Positions 47,768 through 56,873 of a DNA stretch of 64,000 nucleotides are shown one piece after another. The DNA comes from Streptosporangium carneum (GTDB lineage: Bacteria; Actinomycetota; Actinomycetes; Streptosporangiales; Streptosporangiaceae), in contig NZ_BSEV01000020.1 in NCBI RefSeq assembly GCF_027922005.1, positions 108,754-172,753 of the forward strand, given 5' to 3'. The position numbers were made by a program, and so were the translations under genes. How positions within the stretch are numbered: position 1 is the stretch's first letter; each line of letters starts with the position of its first letter. Below the pieces are notes generated by a model that worked only from the letters and a program-made list of their open reading frames with translations, searched no databases and was not told the DNA's origin.

Positions 47768-48592
47768 ATGACCAATGATTTCGATCCGCGCCTGACGCCG
47801 ATTGAGCGTTTCGGGCGCGAGCTGGCACGGGTGCGCAGGGAAGCGGGGCTTTCACAGGCCAGACTCGGCGCGCACCTTGGCGTCTCATCGTCGCTTGTGG
47901 GGCACATAGAGATCGGAAACCGGACACCGCAGAGCGGTTTCGCCGCCCTGTGCGATGAGGTGTTCAAAACGGGCGACCTTTTCGCCCGTCTTTGTCGGAA
48001 CATCACCGCTCCGTCGGGACCGCTGTGGTTCATCAGATGGTCCGACGAGATCGAGCCCCGAGCGCGCGTGCTGCGAAGCTGGGATCCGCTGCTGGTCCCC
48101 GGACTGCTGCAGACCGAGAGCTACGCCAGGCACGTCTTCCGTGGCGGTCTGGCCGCCTCTGAACAGGAGGTCGAAGAGCTGGTCAACGTTCGCATGCGGC
48201 GTCAGACGGTTCTGCAAAGGGAAAACCCGCCCGCGCTGTGGGTGCTCCTGGACGAATGGGTGCTCCGCCGTCCTGTGGGCGGCCCGGAGGTCATGTACGA
48301 GCAGCTCGATCACCTTGTGGCCATCGCGGGTCGCCACAATGTGAAGCTGCAGCTCGTCCCCCATGACTCGCCCTGTACGTCGGGTCTGCTGTCCGCGTTC
48401 GCGCTCGCCGAGCTGTCGGACGCGCCGACTACTGTTTCGGTCGAGTCAGCGGGAGCGGGTGAGGTTTCCGCCGCACATGATCTGGTAAATACCGTCTGGA
48501 ATAGATATGACAGGATAAGGACGGAGGCGTTCCGTCCCGGGCAGTCACTAGAGATGATCAAGAAGGCGAGGAGCCAATGGAAAATGGCCTGA
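47768..48592 (+). CDS. XRE helix-turn-helix regulator with DUF5753 (WhiJ/Scr1-like)
   Basis: This 274-residue protein has an N-terminal XRE helix-turn-helix (FGRELARVRREAGLSQARLGAHLGVSSSLVGHIEIGNRTP) and a C-terminal DUF5753 ligand-like domain (IRWSDEIEPRARVLRSWDPLLVPGLLQTESYAR, LDEWVLRR). It belongs to the large WhiJ-like family of actinomycetes, which control differentiation and work with a small DUF397 protein. The DUF397 gene overlaps its 3' end by 16 bases, so the two are co-expressed. The ATG at 47768 has GGGGGAGGGAGC upstream. Confidence 0.92.
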   Translation: MTNDFDPRLTPIERFGRELARVRREAGLSQARLGAHLGVSSSLVGHIEIGNRTPQSGFAALCDEVFKTGDLFARLCRNITAPSGPLWFIRWSDEIEPRARVLRSWDPLLVPGLLQTESYARHVFRGGLAASEQEVEELVNVRMRRQTVLQRENPPALWVLLDEWVLRRPVGGPEVMYEQLDHLVAIAGRHNVKLQLVPHDSPCTSGLLSAFALAELSDAPTTVSVESAGAGEVSAAHDLVNTVWNRYDRIRTEAFRPGQSLEMIKKARSQWKMA

Positions 48593-48801
48593 GCATGGTG
48601 GATCTCTCCGGAGCCGAATGGAAGAAGAGCTCCCGCAGTGGGGAGAGCGGTGGAAACTGCGTCGAGGTCGCCGGGAATCTCCCTGGAATCATCGCCGTTC
48701 GTGACAGCAAGAACCCCACAGGTCCCTCTCTTGCCTTCACCCCATGTGAATGGGAGACGTTCGTTAAAGGTGTGAAGTCGGGAAGTTTCGACCTGATCTA
48801 G
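48577..48801 (+). CDS. DUF397-domain protein
   Basis: This 74-residue DUF397 protein carries the family pattern W(K/R)KSSRSGESGGNCVEVA, IAVRDSKNPTGPSLAFTPCEWETFVKGVKSG. DUF397 proteins are small acidic partners of XRE-DUF5753 regulators and are thought to bind and modulate them, in an antitoxin-like pairing. It overlaps the regulator gene by 16 bp. The second in-frame Met (MVDLSGAEW) could be the real start. Confidence 0.93.
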   Translation: MENGLSMVDLSGAEWKKSSRSGESGGNCVEVAGNLPGIIAVRDSKNPTGPSLAFTPCEWETFVKGVKSGSFDLI

Positions 48802-49201
48802 TCCTGTCAGTGGGAGGGGTCACCGGGTCGCGCGCCGTCCAACGGCGCCGATCCGCTCGGTGTCAGCCGTTCGCCGTACCGGCGCGGTGGACAGCCAAGC
48901 GGCGTGGTGAGGGTGTGTGGTGGTCGCGCGCCGCAGGGGTTGCCGCAGGGGGTTGGGCGGGGCTCTGGGCAGGGATGGGGTGGGCAGCGGTCGTCTCACC
49001 GGAGCTGGGGCCTCACGGGTGGGTGGCCCTTCCTCAGCGGGCGCAGCCTTTCCACCTCAGCCCTGAATTCCTTTCCGCGCCGCTCGTCATGGTAAGGCCA
49101 GCACTACCAATGGATGGGGGTTCACCAGCTCGTGCCCGGGATGTCCGGATCTCTAGTTTTAGGTACGCCCAAGCAAGAGATTCGAAGACGGGGGACGACA
49201 G
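48802..49201 (+). other. Gap upstream of ABC exporter, promoter only
   Basis: These 400 bp carry no credible gene; readings through them have no family features. The final ~70 bp (for example CTAGTTTTAGGTACGCC near 49150) are AT-richer and probably hold the promoter of the ABC exporter. Short G-runs (GGGGTTGCCGCAGGGGG) occur near 48940. Confidence 0.4.
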
Positions 49202-49957
49202 GTGGCGACGCACGCGGTGCGCCTCAACGCGGTGACCAAGACATACGGAAAGCACGTGCACGCGCTACGCGGGGTCACGGTCGAGCTGCCGCGTGGCGGG
49301 TTCACCGCCGTCATGGGCCCGTCGGGCTCGGGCAAGAGCACCTTCCTGCACTGCGCGGCCGGGCTGGACACCCCCACCTCGGGCACGGTCCACATCGGCG
49401 ACACGGAGCTGTCGCGGATGAACGAGACCCAGCTCACCGAGCTGCGCCGGGAGAAGGCGGGCTTCGTCTTCCAGGCCTTCAACCTGATCCCCTCCCTCAC
49501 CGTGACCGAGAACGTGCTGCTGCCGTTCCGGCTGGCGCGCAGGCGGCCCGAGCACGCCTGGCTGGCCGAGGTGATCGAGCGGGTCGGGCTGGGCGGGCGC
49601 ACGGAGCACCGGCCGTCGCAGCTGTCCGGCGGTCAGCAGCAGCGGGTGGCGATCGCCCGCGCGCTGGTGACCCGCCCCGAGGTGGTCTTCGCCGACGAGC
49701 CGACCGGGGCGCTGGACACCCAGACCGCCGCCGAGGTGCTCGGCCTGCTCCGGCAGGTGGTGAACAGCACCGGCCAGACCGTGGTGATGGTGACCCACGA
49801 CCCGGTGGCCGCCTCCTACGCCGACCGGGTGCTGTTCCTCGCCGAGGGCGTGCTGGTGGACGAGGTGTACGCCGCCAACGCGCAGACGATCGCCCACCGG
49901 ATGACCATGCTCGGCCGCGCGAGGCTCGCTGGGACCGTGGGGGCGGCGGCATGCTGA
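49202..49957 (+). CDS. MacB/LolD-type ABC transporter ATPase
   Basis: This 251-residue ATPase has Walker A GPSGSGKST, the Q-loop in VFQAFNLIPSLTVTENV, signature LSGGQQQRVAIARAL, Walker B VVFADEPTGALD and the H-loop VTHD. The pattern is that of the MacB/LolD subfamily, which powers FtsX-like permeases to move lipids, peptides or drugs outward. The GTG at 49202 follows GGGGGACGACAG. It overlaps the permease gene by seven bases, so the two form one transporter. Confidence 0.93.
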   Translation: MATHAVRLNAVTKTYGKHVHALRGVTVELPRGGFTAVMGPSGSGKSTFLHCAAGLDTPTSGTVHIGDTELSRMNETQLTELRREKAGFVFQAFNLIPSLTVTENVLLPFRLARRRPEHAWLAEVIERVGLGGRTEHRPSQLSGGQQQRVAIARALVTRPEVVFADEPTGALDTQTAAEVLGLLRQVVNSTGQTVVMVTHDPVAASYADRVLFLAEGVLVDEVYAANAQTIAHRMTMLGRARLAGTVGAAAC

Positions 49958-52419
49958 GGCTCGCCTTCGCCACCTCACGAGGCCGCCTGCTCTCGCTGGC
50001 GAGCTCGTTCGTCGCGCTGCTGTTCGCCGTGGCCCTGATCGCCTCCTGCGGGCTGCTCATGGAGAGCGGCCTGCGCGCCCACCTGCCCGCCGAACGCTAC
50101 GGCGCGGCCCCGGTCGTGGTGGCCGGAGTGCAGGAGGTCACCCTCAGGTCGAAGGAGGCCGAGCTGGGACAGTCTCTTCCCGAGCCGGTCGCGATCCCGG
50201 CCACCCTGGCCAAGAAGATCGCCCAGGTGCCCGGCGTCACCGAGGTCGTGCCCGAGGTCGGCTTCCCGGTCGGGCTGACCGGAGCCGACCGGCGGGTGGT
50301 CGGACGCTCCTGGCAGTCGGCGCGGCTGACGCCGTACACCCTGACCAAGGGCCGCGCGCCCGCCACGGCGGGCGAGATCGTCGTGGACGTCACGCTGGGC
50401 CGCAAGGTCGGCCAGAAGGTGCGCGTCGCCGGCCGGGACGGCCTGCGCGACTACACCGTGACCGGGATCGCCGGGCCGGGCCTGGCCCGGCAGGCGTCGG
50501 TGTTCTTCACCGAGCAGCGCGCCGCCGAACTGTTCGCCCGTCCCGGCAAGGTGTCGGCGTTCGGGGTGTTCGGCGAAGGCGAGGGTGAGGGACTGGCGGA
50601 GCGGGTCGAGCAGGCGCTCGGCGACAAGGTGACGGTGTACGCCGGCGACCAGCGCGGTCTGGCCGAGGACACCTCGGCACAGGGCGGCCGGCAGATGCTC
50701 ATCATGCTCAGCGCCAGCCTCGTCGGTGTGATCGTCATGGTTGCGGTGCTGGTGATCGCCGGCACGTTCGGGCTCTCCGTCCGGCAGCGCGACCGGGAGA
50801 TCGCGCTGCTGCGGGCCGTCGGTGCGACGCCCCGGCAGGTCCGCGCCATGATCGGACGGGAGGCGCTGGTCATCGGGATCGCCGCCCTCGTGCCCGGACT
50901 GCCGCTGGGCGTCGCGCTGGGGACGTGGCTGTTCGGTCAGTTCGTCGCGCGGGGCATGGTGCCGGAGGGGTTCGCCGCGGCGGTCAGTCCCCTTCCGCTG
51001 CTGGCCGCGGCCGGGATCGGGCTGCTCACGGCCTGGCTGGCCGCCCTCGGCGCGGTACGGCGCGCGGCCCGCATCAAGCCGACCGAGGCGCTGGGCGAGG
51101 CCATGGCCGAACGCAGGGAACTGGGCCGCGGCCGGATGATCTCCGGCCTGGTCTTCCTCGTCCTGGGCGCGGCGGCCTCGGCCGCGTCCATGGCCGCGGC
51201 CGGTGAGACGGCCGCGATGAGCGCCAGCGCGATCGTGCTTCTCCTCATCACCGCCGCCATCCTGCTGAGCCCCTGGCTGGTCCGGCTGGCCGCGCTCCTG
51301 GCGAGTGGCGTGATCGGCCGGACCTCGCCGGTCAGCGGCTACCTGGCCACGGCCAACACCAGAACGGCGGCCAAGCGGCTGGCCTCGGTCGCCGGTCCGC
51401 TCATCCTGATGTTCGCCTTCACGGCGACCACGCTGTTCGCCCAGTCCACCATCGGCGACGCGACCACCCGGCAGGCCCTGGAGGGCAACCGCGCCGACTA
51501 CATCCTGCAGTCGACCGGGCCCGGCCTGCCTCCCGACGTCGCCCAGGCCGCCCGCGGCCTGTCCGGGGTCACGGGCGTGACCCAGACGATCGGCACCGAG
51601 GTGATCGCCGACACGGTGGAGCTGGGAGACCCCACGCTGAAGCCGATGGGGGCGCTCGGCCTGACCGTGCCCGCGCACGGGATCGACCTGGGCGTCACCT
51701 CCGGCTCGCTGGAGCGGCTGCGCGGCGACACGGTGGCGCTGAGCACGCTGGCGGCCTCCTCCTTCGACGCGGAGGTGGGGGGCAAGGTCCGGCTGCTGCT
51801 GGGCGACGGCACCCCCGTCACGCTGACCGTCGTGGCCGTCTACGAGCGCGGTCTCGGGTTCGGCGACGTCGCCCTGCCGTACACGCTGGCGCGCGACCAC
51901 TCGGCCGCCGGGATGGCGGGCCGGGTGTACGTCACCGGAGGGGAGAAGGAGCGGCTCGCCGCGCTGGCCCCCGGGCTGACGGTGCTGGACCGGGCCGAGG
52001 CCGGCGCGGCGGTCAACGCGGCGCAGGAGTTCAGCGACTGGGTGAACCTCCTGGTGATGGGGCTGATCATCGTGTTCATCGTGATCTCGGTGGTCAACAC
52101 GCTGGTGACGGCCACCGGCGGGAGGGTGCGGGAGTTCGCGCTGCTGCGCCTGGTCGGCGGCACCCGCAGGCAGGTGCGCGGCATGGTGCGCTGGGAGGCG
52201 CTGCTGGTCGGCGGACTCGCGGTGATCGCCGGAACCCTGATCACCGCGCCGACGCTGATGGCGCTCAGCTACGGGCTGACCGGCTCGCCGCTGCCGCACG
52301 TGCCGTCCCTCACCTACGCGGCGATCGTGGTGGCGACGATGGGGCTGGCGTACGCGGCGACCCTGACCCCGGCCTGGAAGGTGCTGCTGGGCAGGCCCGC
52401 CGAGCAGATCCGCGGGTGA
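49951..52419 (+). CDS. FtsX-type ABC transporter permease
   Basis: This 822-residue permease has about ten helices arranged as two FtsX domains. The core segments are ~245-385 (LIMLSASLVGVIVMVAVLVIAG...REIALLRAVGATPRQVRAMIGREA) and ~690-820 (LLVMGLIIVFIVISVVNTLVTA...REFALLRLVGGTRRQVRGMVRWEA), each next to a large extracytoplasmic MacB-like domain. It pairs with the ATPase just upstream and likely uses mechanotransmission to extrude substrates or act on envelope proteins. The substrate is unknown. No two-component pair adjoins it. Confidence 0.92.
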   Translation: MLRLAFATSRGRLLSLASSFVALLFAVALIASCGLLMESGLRAHLPAERYGAAPVVVAGVQEVTLRSKEAELGQSLPEPVAIPATLAKKIAQVPGVTEVVPEVGFPVGLTGADRRVVGRSWQSARLTPYTLTKGRAPATAGEIVVDVTLGRKVGQKVRVAGRDGLRDYTVTGIAGPGLARQASVFFTEQRAAELFARPGKVSAFGVFGEGEGEGLAERVEQALGDKVTVYAGDQRGLAEDTSAQGGRQMLIMLSASLVGVIVMVAVLVIAGTFGLSVRQRDREIALLRAVGATPRQVRAMIGREALVIGIAALVPGLPLGVALGTWLFGQFVARGMVPEGFAAAVSPLPLLAAAGIGLLTAWLAALGAVRRAARIKPTEALGEAMAERRELGRGRMISGLVFLVLGAAASAASMAAAGETAAMSASAIVLLLITAAILLSPWLVRLAALLASGVIGRTSPVSGYLATANTRTAAKRLASVAGPLILMFAFTATTLFAQSTIGDATTRQALEGNRADYILQSTGPGLPPDVAQAARGLSGVTGVTQTIGTEVIADTVELGDPTLKPMGALGLTVPAHGIDLGVTSGSLERLRGDTVALSTLAASSFDAEVGGKVRLLLGDGTPVTLTVVAVYERGLGFGDVALPYTLARDHSAAGMAGRVYVTGGEKERLAALAPGLTVLDRAEAGAAVNAAQEFSDWVNLLVMGLIIVFIVISVVNTLVTATGGRVREFALLRLVGGTRRQVRGMVRWEALLVGGLAVIAGTLITAPTLMALSYGLTGSPLPHVPSLTYAAIVVATMGLAYAATLTPAWKVLLGRPAEQIRG

Positions 52420-52614
52420 GCCCACGCGCGACGCCGTACGACTCCGAATGAGCTCGCGCGCGAGCCGCACGACCTCGAACGATCGGCGGGAGGCCTGGAC
52501 GCCGTGACGGTGCCAGGCCTTCCGCCGTTCCGCCTGGTCCGCTGGATCGCCGTCGCCGGGGTCGACCCGCCCGGCGGAGCGCCGTCGATGTCCTGAGGGG
52601 CTCGAGGGTGACCC

Positions 52615-52644
52615 TTGACAATGAAATAAGAGCTAGCCCATAGT
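52615..52644 (+). promoter_or_regulatory. Promoter of the 52.7-61 kb catabolic operon
   Basis: TTGACA (52615-52620) and CATAGT (52639-52644) with an 18-bp spacer form a consensus-like housekeeping promoter, 52 bp before the first gene. The spacer is AT-rich (ATGAAATAAGAGC), unusual for this genome. The first gene then has a near-perfect AAAGGAGG ribosome site at 52683-52690. The rest of the 276-bp gap shows nothing clear. Confidence 0.6.
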
Positions 52645-52695
52645 CCTTTCAAGCGACATGGCCCAAAGGGGTGGAAACCCCTAAAGGAGGTCCTA

Positions 52696-53721
52696 ATGGG
52701 CGAGTTCCGGACTCATTCCCAGCTCATCGAAGCCGCGCTCAAGCGCTGCAACGTGCGCCCCGAGGAGAAGGCGGTGATGCTGAGCTCCCGCATCATCGAC
52801 CCCGCCGACCTGGCGCCGTACGAGGAAGCCCTCCGCAGGACGTCGGATCACGTGATCTCGGTGCGTTACCACCCGATGGAGGTGACCGACGCCCACCACA
52901 TGAACGACATGCTGCTGGCGGCGATGCAGCAGGCGGACTTCGTGCTCCACTACCGGGGCGGCACCTTCCCCACCCCGTTCGCCCAGCTCACCGCGCACTC
53001 GCGGGGCATCCCCGAGGTGGCCGCCTCCAGCACCCGGTGGCTCGACATCTGCCTCAACGAGGCCAACCAGTTCAGGCTCCACCCCTCGGACGAGATCGTC
53101 GCGGAGGCCATGGAAGCCGCCCGGCTCATGGAACGTACCAACGAGATCCACCTGACCAGCGACGGTGGCACCGACCTCGTGCTGCGCAAGGACGGCCGCA
53201 AGGGGCACCGCCAGCTCGGGCTCGCCGACAAGCCGGGCATCTGGGACAACTTCGGCTTCGCGATGGTGGCCTGCGCGCCGCTGGAGAACTCCGCGAACGG
53301 TGTCGTGGTCGTCGAACCGGGCGACGCGATGCTGCAGATGGGCGCCACGGTCCGCGACCCGATCACGCTGCGCGTCGAGGACGGGCGCATCGTCAAGATC
53401 GAGGGCGGGGAGTCGGCGACCGCGCTCAGCCAGTGGCTGGAGCGGTGGCAGGACCCCGAGTCGTACGGCGTCTCGCACATCGGCTGGGGCCTGCACCCCA
53501 ACGCGGTCTGGACGGGCAGCCCGCGGTTCACGCCGGTCGACGGGGAGTCCTACCGAGGCAGCATCCTCATCGCGTTCGGCTCGAACACCACCGACATGCC
53601 CGCCCGGCACTCCGGGATCGGCGGCACCCGGCACTGCGTCTCGCACCTGGACGTCCCGCTGCTGAGTCACAGCTTCGCCGTGGACGGCGTCCCGGTCGTG
53701 AAGTCGGGCAAGATCGTCTGA
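52696..53721 (+). CDS. Aminopeptidase T/NicX-like enzyme
   Basis: This 341-residue protein belongs to the COG2309 group that unites M29 aminopeptidases with NicX-type 2,5-dihydroxypyridine 5,6-dioxygenases. Visible features are VEVTDAHH-type acidic/His segments near the N-terminus, WDNFGFAMVACAPLENSANG, GRIVKIEGG and HIGWGLHPNA followed by GTRHCVSHLD near the C-terminus, which hold likely iron or metal ligands. The catabolic operon makes a dioxygenase or ring-opening hydrolase more likely than a peptidase, but this is inference. The ATG at 52696 has AAAGGAGG five bases upstream. Confidence 0.78.
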   Translation: MGEFRTHSQLIEAALKRCNVRPEEKAVMLSSRIIDPADLAPYEEALRRTSDHVISVRYHPMEVTDAHHMNDMLLAAMQQADFVLHYRGGTFPTPFAQLTAHSRGIPEVAASSTRWLDICLNEANQFRLHPSDEIVAEAMEAARLMERTNEIHLTSDGGTDLVLRKDGRKGHRQLGLADKPGIWDNFGFAMVACAPLENSANGVVVVEPGDAMLQMGATVRDPITLRVEDGRIVKIEGGESATALSQWLERWQDPESYGVSHIGWGLHPNAVWTGSPRFTPVDGESYRGSILIAFGSNTTDMPARHSGIGGTRHCVSHLDVPLLSHSFAVDGVPVVKSGKIV

Positions 53722-53759
53722 CCTGTAGGGCCGTCGGGACCTACGTGACCGAAAGAGGG

Positions 53760-54554
53760 ATGGAGCCCGTGAACGGCGAGACCGTCAACGCGATGCTGCA
53801 GGACCTGGCCGACCTGACCAACCTGGACCGGGTGGCCCCCACCGCGACCGCGTCGCGGGTCCTGGTGGAGATCGTCGACTCCATCCGCTACACCGCGATG
53901 CGCGAGGGCGACCGGCTGCCCAGTCTCGACGAACTGGCGGTCGCCCTCGAGGTCTCCCGGGAGAACGTCCGGCGAGCCGTCACCGCCCTCGCGGAGGCCG
54001 GCGTCCTGGACGTCAGGGTCGGCCGGGGCGGCGGCACGTGGGTCAAGGACCGCGCGGGCATTCCCACCGCCCTGAGCCGGGTCATCTCACGATCCACCTC
54101 GACATCCGAGTGGGAGGACCTGGTGGCGTTCCGCCAGCTGCTGCAGACCGAGGCCGCGTGCCTGGTCGGCGAGCGGCGGGACCCGGCGATCACGGCGCGG
54201 ATCCACGAGTACCTCGCCGAGCTGCAGCGGGAGGCGGCCGGCGGGGACGTGGCCCGGGTCCTGTCCGCCGCCAACGAGCTGAACTGCGCGATCGCCGTCC
54301 TGTGCGGCAACCGGGTCCTCGCCCGAAGTCTGCTCCGCACGATCGACCTGATCTCGGTGATCGGAGTCTGGAGCATGTCCGACCTCGACCCGGCCCCCGG
54401 CTTCATCGGCCGGGTCGAGGACATCAGCCGCCGTCTTGTGCACGGCATCGCGGCGGGTGACCGCGAACAGATCAACGCCTCCGTCGCCGAGCAGATGAGT
54501 CTCACCCTCGGGGTGCTCAAGGGCGACGAGGGCGCGCTGTCGGGGGACACATGA
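53760..54554 (+). CDS. GntR/FadR-family transcriptional regulator
   Basis: This 264-residue regulator has an N-terminal winged helix (~35-95, EGDRLPSLDELAVALEVSRENVRRAVTALAEAGVLDVRVGRGGGTWV) and a FadR-type C-terminal helical effector domain (~115-250). It should control the operon in response to the imported or partly degraded substrate. The ATG at 53760 is used here; a GTG at 53769 is equally possible. It overlaps by ATGA an alternative start of the binding-protein gene at 54551. Confidence 0.88.
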   Translation: MEPVNGETVNAMLQDLADLTNLDRVAPTATASRVLVEIVDSIRYTAMREGDRLPSLDELAVALEVSRENVRRAVTALAEAGVLDVRVGRGGGTWVKDRAGIPTALSRVISRSTSTSEWEDLVAFRQLLQTEAACLVGERRDPAITARIHEYLAELQREAAGGDVARVLSAANELNCAIAVLCGNRVLARSLLRTIDLISVIGVWSMSDLDPAPGFIGRVEDISRRLVHGIAAGDREQINASVAEQMSLTLGVLKGDEGALSGDT

Positions 54555-54604
54555 AGGCCGGTGACATGAGCGTCACTCGGCCGAACCCGAGAAAGGCGAC
54601 CAAT

Positions 54605-55753
54605 ATGGCTTCTCGATTCACACAGGGGAGGCCCCAGATCATCACGGCTGTCTCCTCGGGCATGTCCCGGCGAAACTTCCTGGCTCTGACGGCGGGCGTC
54701 GGAGGGACGCTGGTCCTCGGCGCATGTGGTGACGGCGGCGGCGCGGCAGGCGGCGCGGGCGGCTCCGGCGGCGGCGAACTGTCCGTGCTCCACTTCGAGG
54801 GCGCGGGACAGGAGGTCGTACCGGAGAAGGTGCTCGCGGCGTTCCGTACGGCGCACCCCGACCTGAAGATCAAGACGCTCATCGGCGGCTCGCGGTATCC
54901 GGAGGTGATCTCGGCCTACAAGGCGAGCGGCACGGCCCTGACCAACACCGGGCTGTTCACCGCGCAGGCCATGGCGCAGGGCGCCGGGATCGACATGTTC
55001 CGCCCGCTGACCGGCGCCGACGTGCCCCGCGCCGGATCGGCCGACCAGGCCTACCGGCACTTCGGCGACGCGGGCGTGCCGTTCAACACCAACCTCGTCG
55101 GCCTGGTGCACCGTACCGACCTGGCCGATCCGCCGACCTCCTGGCTGGACCTGCTCAACCCCGCCTACCGGGGCAAGGTCGGCCTGTACGACGCGCCCCA
55201 GGGGATCCTCATCGGCGGCCTGTGGGCGGTCAACAAGGCCCTCGGAGGCGACCCCGAGACCCTGGACGAGGGGTTCAAGGCCTTCGCGGAGGCGGCCAAG
55301 GCGGGCCAGTTCTCCACCGTCTACAACTCCAACCAGACCCAGTTCGACGCGCTCTCCCGGGGCAACGCCGTACTCGGGGTGAGCATCCTCGCCGCGCAGT
55401 CGAACTGGGCGGCGCAGGGCGCCAAGATCGGATACGTGGTGCCGAAGGAGGGCCAGCTGGCCATCCCGCTCTACCTCGCCGTGGTCAAGGGCGGCGGCGC
55501 CGAGCAGGAGAAGCTGGCGATCGAGCTGGTCAACGAGCTGCTCAAGCCGGAGAACGTCGGAGCCTACAACGACAACACCTTCGCGGGCGCGGTGTATCCC
55601 GACCTGCCCGCGGCGAAGGACAAGCCGGAGGTCTCCGCGCTGTCGGCCGAGGCGATGGCGAACGTGCTCCAGGTGGACTGGAAACGGTTCGCCGCCGTGG
55701 AGCCGAAGCTGGTGGAGCGCTGGAACCGTGATGTCAAGGGCAACCTCCGATAG
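54605..55753 (+). CDS. Polyamine-type ABC importer solute-binding lipoprotein
   Basis: This 382-residue extracytoplasmic binding protein begins with a Tat-type lipoprotein signal (SRRNFLALTAGVGGTLVLGAC, lipid-anchored Cys at ~41) and a Gly-rich tether. The mature part resembles the PotD/family-1 binding proteins (VPFNTNLVGLVHRTDLADPPTSWLDLLNPAYRGKVGLYDAPQG). It captures the ligand for the permeases downstream; the ligand is not known. I chose the ATG at 54605 with GAAAGG upstream, but an ATGA-coupled start at 54551 or an ATG at 54566 is possible. A similar fragment appears at 63905. Confidence 0.88.
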   Translation: MASRFTQGRPQIITAVSSGMSRRNFLALTAGVGGTLVLGACGDGGGAAGGAGGSGGGELSVLHFEGAGQEVVPEKVLAAFRTAHPDLKIKTLIGGSRYPEVISAYKASGTALTNTGLFTAQAMAQGAGIDMFRPLTGADVPRAGSADQAYRHFGDAGVPFNTNLVGLVHRTDLADPPTSWLDLLNPAYRGKVGLYDAPQGILIGGLWAVNKALGGDPETLDEGFKAFAEAAKAGQFSTVYNSNQTQFDALSRGNAVLGVSILAAQSNWAAQGAKIGYVVPKEGQLAIPLYLAVVKGGGAEQEKLAIELVNELLKPENVGAYNDNTFAGAVYPDLPAAKDKPEVSALSAEAMANVLQVDWKRFAAVEPKLVERWNRDVKGNLR

Positions 55754-55778
55754 CCGGGCAGGAAAGACGGGAGTGGCG

Positions 55779-56873
55779 ATGAGCACCTCGCCCGAGGCCC
55801 TGCGGACGGGTCCGCGGGAAGGCCGCGCCAAGCCGCAGGGCGTGACCCTCAGAGGTCTGCGCAAGACGTACGGCACGGCGGTCGCCGTCGGCGGTGTGGA
55901 CCTCGACATCGAGGCGGGCCGGTTCGCGGCGATCCTCGGGCCCAGCGGATGCGGCAAGTCGACTGTGCTCGGCATGATCGGCGGCTTCGTGGAGCCGACC
56001 GGCGGCGACATCCTCATCGGCGGCCGCCCGGTCGTGGGCGTGCCGCCCGAGCGGCGTCCGACGGCGATGGTCTTCCAGACGCTCGCCCTCTTCCCGCACC
56101 TGACCGTCGCCGGAAACGTCGCCTTCGGGCTGCGTGTGCGCGGCGTCCGGAAGGGGGCCGCCGCGGAGCGGACCCGCGAGCTGCTCGACCTGGTCCAGCT
56201 GGGGCCGCTCGCAGAAAGACGCGTCAGCGAGCTCAGCGGCGGTCAGCAGCAGCGGGTCGCCATCGCCCGCGCCCTCGCGGTCGAGCCCGCCGTACTGCTC
56301 CTGGACGAGCCGCTCAGCGCGCTGGACGCCCAGCTGCGCAAGCAGATGCAGATCGAGCTGCGGTCGATCCAGCAGCGCACGGCCACCACCTTCGTCTACG
56401 TGACCCACGATCAGCAGGAGGCGATGTCGATGGCCGACCAGATCGTGGTGATGCGGGAGGGCGCGGTCGAGCAGAGCGGGTCGCCGATGGACATCTACAC
56501 CCGTCCCAGGACGGAGTTCGTGGCCCGCTTCCTGGGAGACGCCAACGTCGTCTCCGCGACGTCCGGGCAGGGGCGGTCCGTCCCCATCGTGCGGTGGCTC
56601 AGAGCCGAGGTGCCCACGGCCGGGGACCGGTGGGCGATCCGCCCCGAGGCCGTCATCCTCACCGGCGACCCGGAGGACACCGCGCCGATCCGGGGCACGG
56701 TCACGCGGGTCACCTACTACGGGGCGACGATGCGCTACGAGGTCGAGGTGGGCCTCGCCGAGCCGTTCGTGGTGACGGTTCCGGGCGAGCACCGCCCGTG
56801 GCCGGTCGACGCGGTCGTCGGCGTTGGACTCGACCCCCGGCGCGTCGTCGCCCTCCAGGGCGGCCCGGCATGA
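55779..56873 (+). CDS. PotA-like ABC importer ATPase
   Basis: This 364-residue ATPase has an intact nucleotide-binding domain: Walker A GPSGCGKST at ~60, Q-loop MVFQTLALFPHLTVAGNVAFGL, signature LSGGQQQRVAIARAL, Walker B LLLDEPLSALD, H-loop VTHDQQEAMSMADQI. A C-terminal TOBE domain follows (~275-360, WAIRPEAVILTG). This layout is typical of spermidine/putrescine and iron(III) importers. The ATG at 55779 is preceded by GGGAG. It overlaps the first permease by ATGA. Confidence 0.92.
   Translation: MSTSPEALRTGPREGRAKPQGVTLRGLRKTYGTAVAVGGVDLDIEAGRFAAILGPSGCGKSTVLGMIGGFVEPTGGDILIGGRPVVGVPPERRPTAMVFQTLALFPHLTVAGNVAFGLRVRGVRKGAAAERTRELLDLVQLGPLAERRVSELSGGQQQRVAIARALAVEPAVLLLDEPLSALDAQLRKQMQIELRSIQQRTATTFVYVTHDQQEAMSMADQIVVMREGAVEQSGSPMDIYTRPRTEFVARFLGDANVVSATSGQGRSVPIVRWLRAEVPTAGDRWAIRPEAVILTGDPEDTAPIRGTVTRVTYYGATMRYEVEVGLAEPFVVTVPGEHRPWPVDAVVGVGLDPRRVVALQGGPA

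Noticed and set aside
48810..49235. Open frame in the gap before the ABC exporter
   Set aside because: There is no ribosome site, the composition is irregular, and it runs into the ABC gene; no family features.
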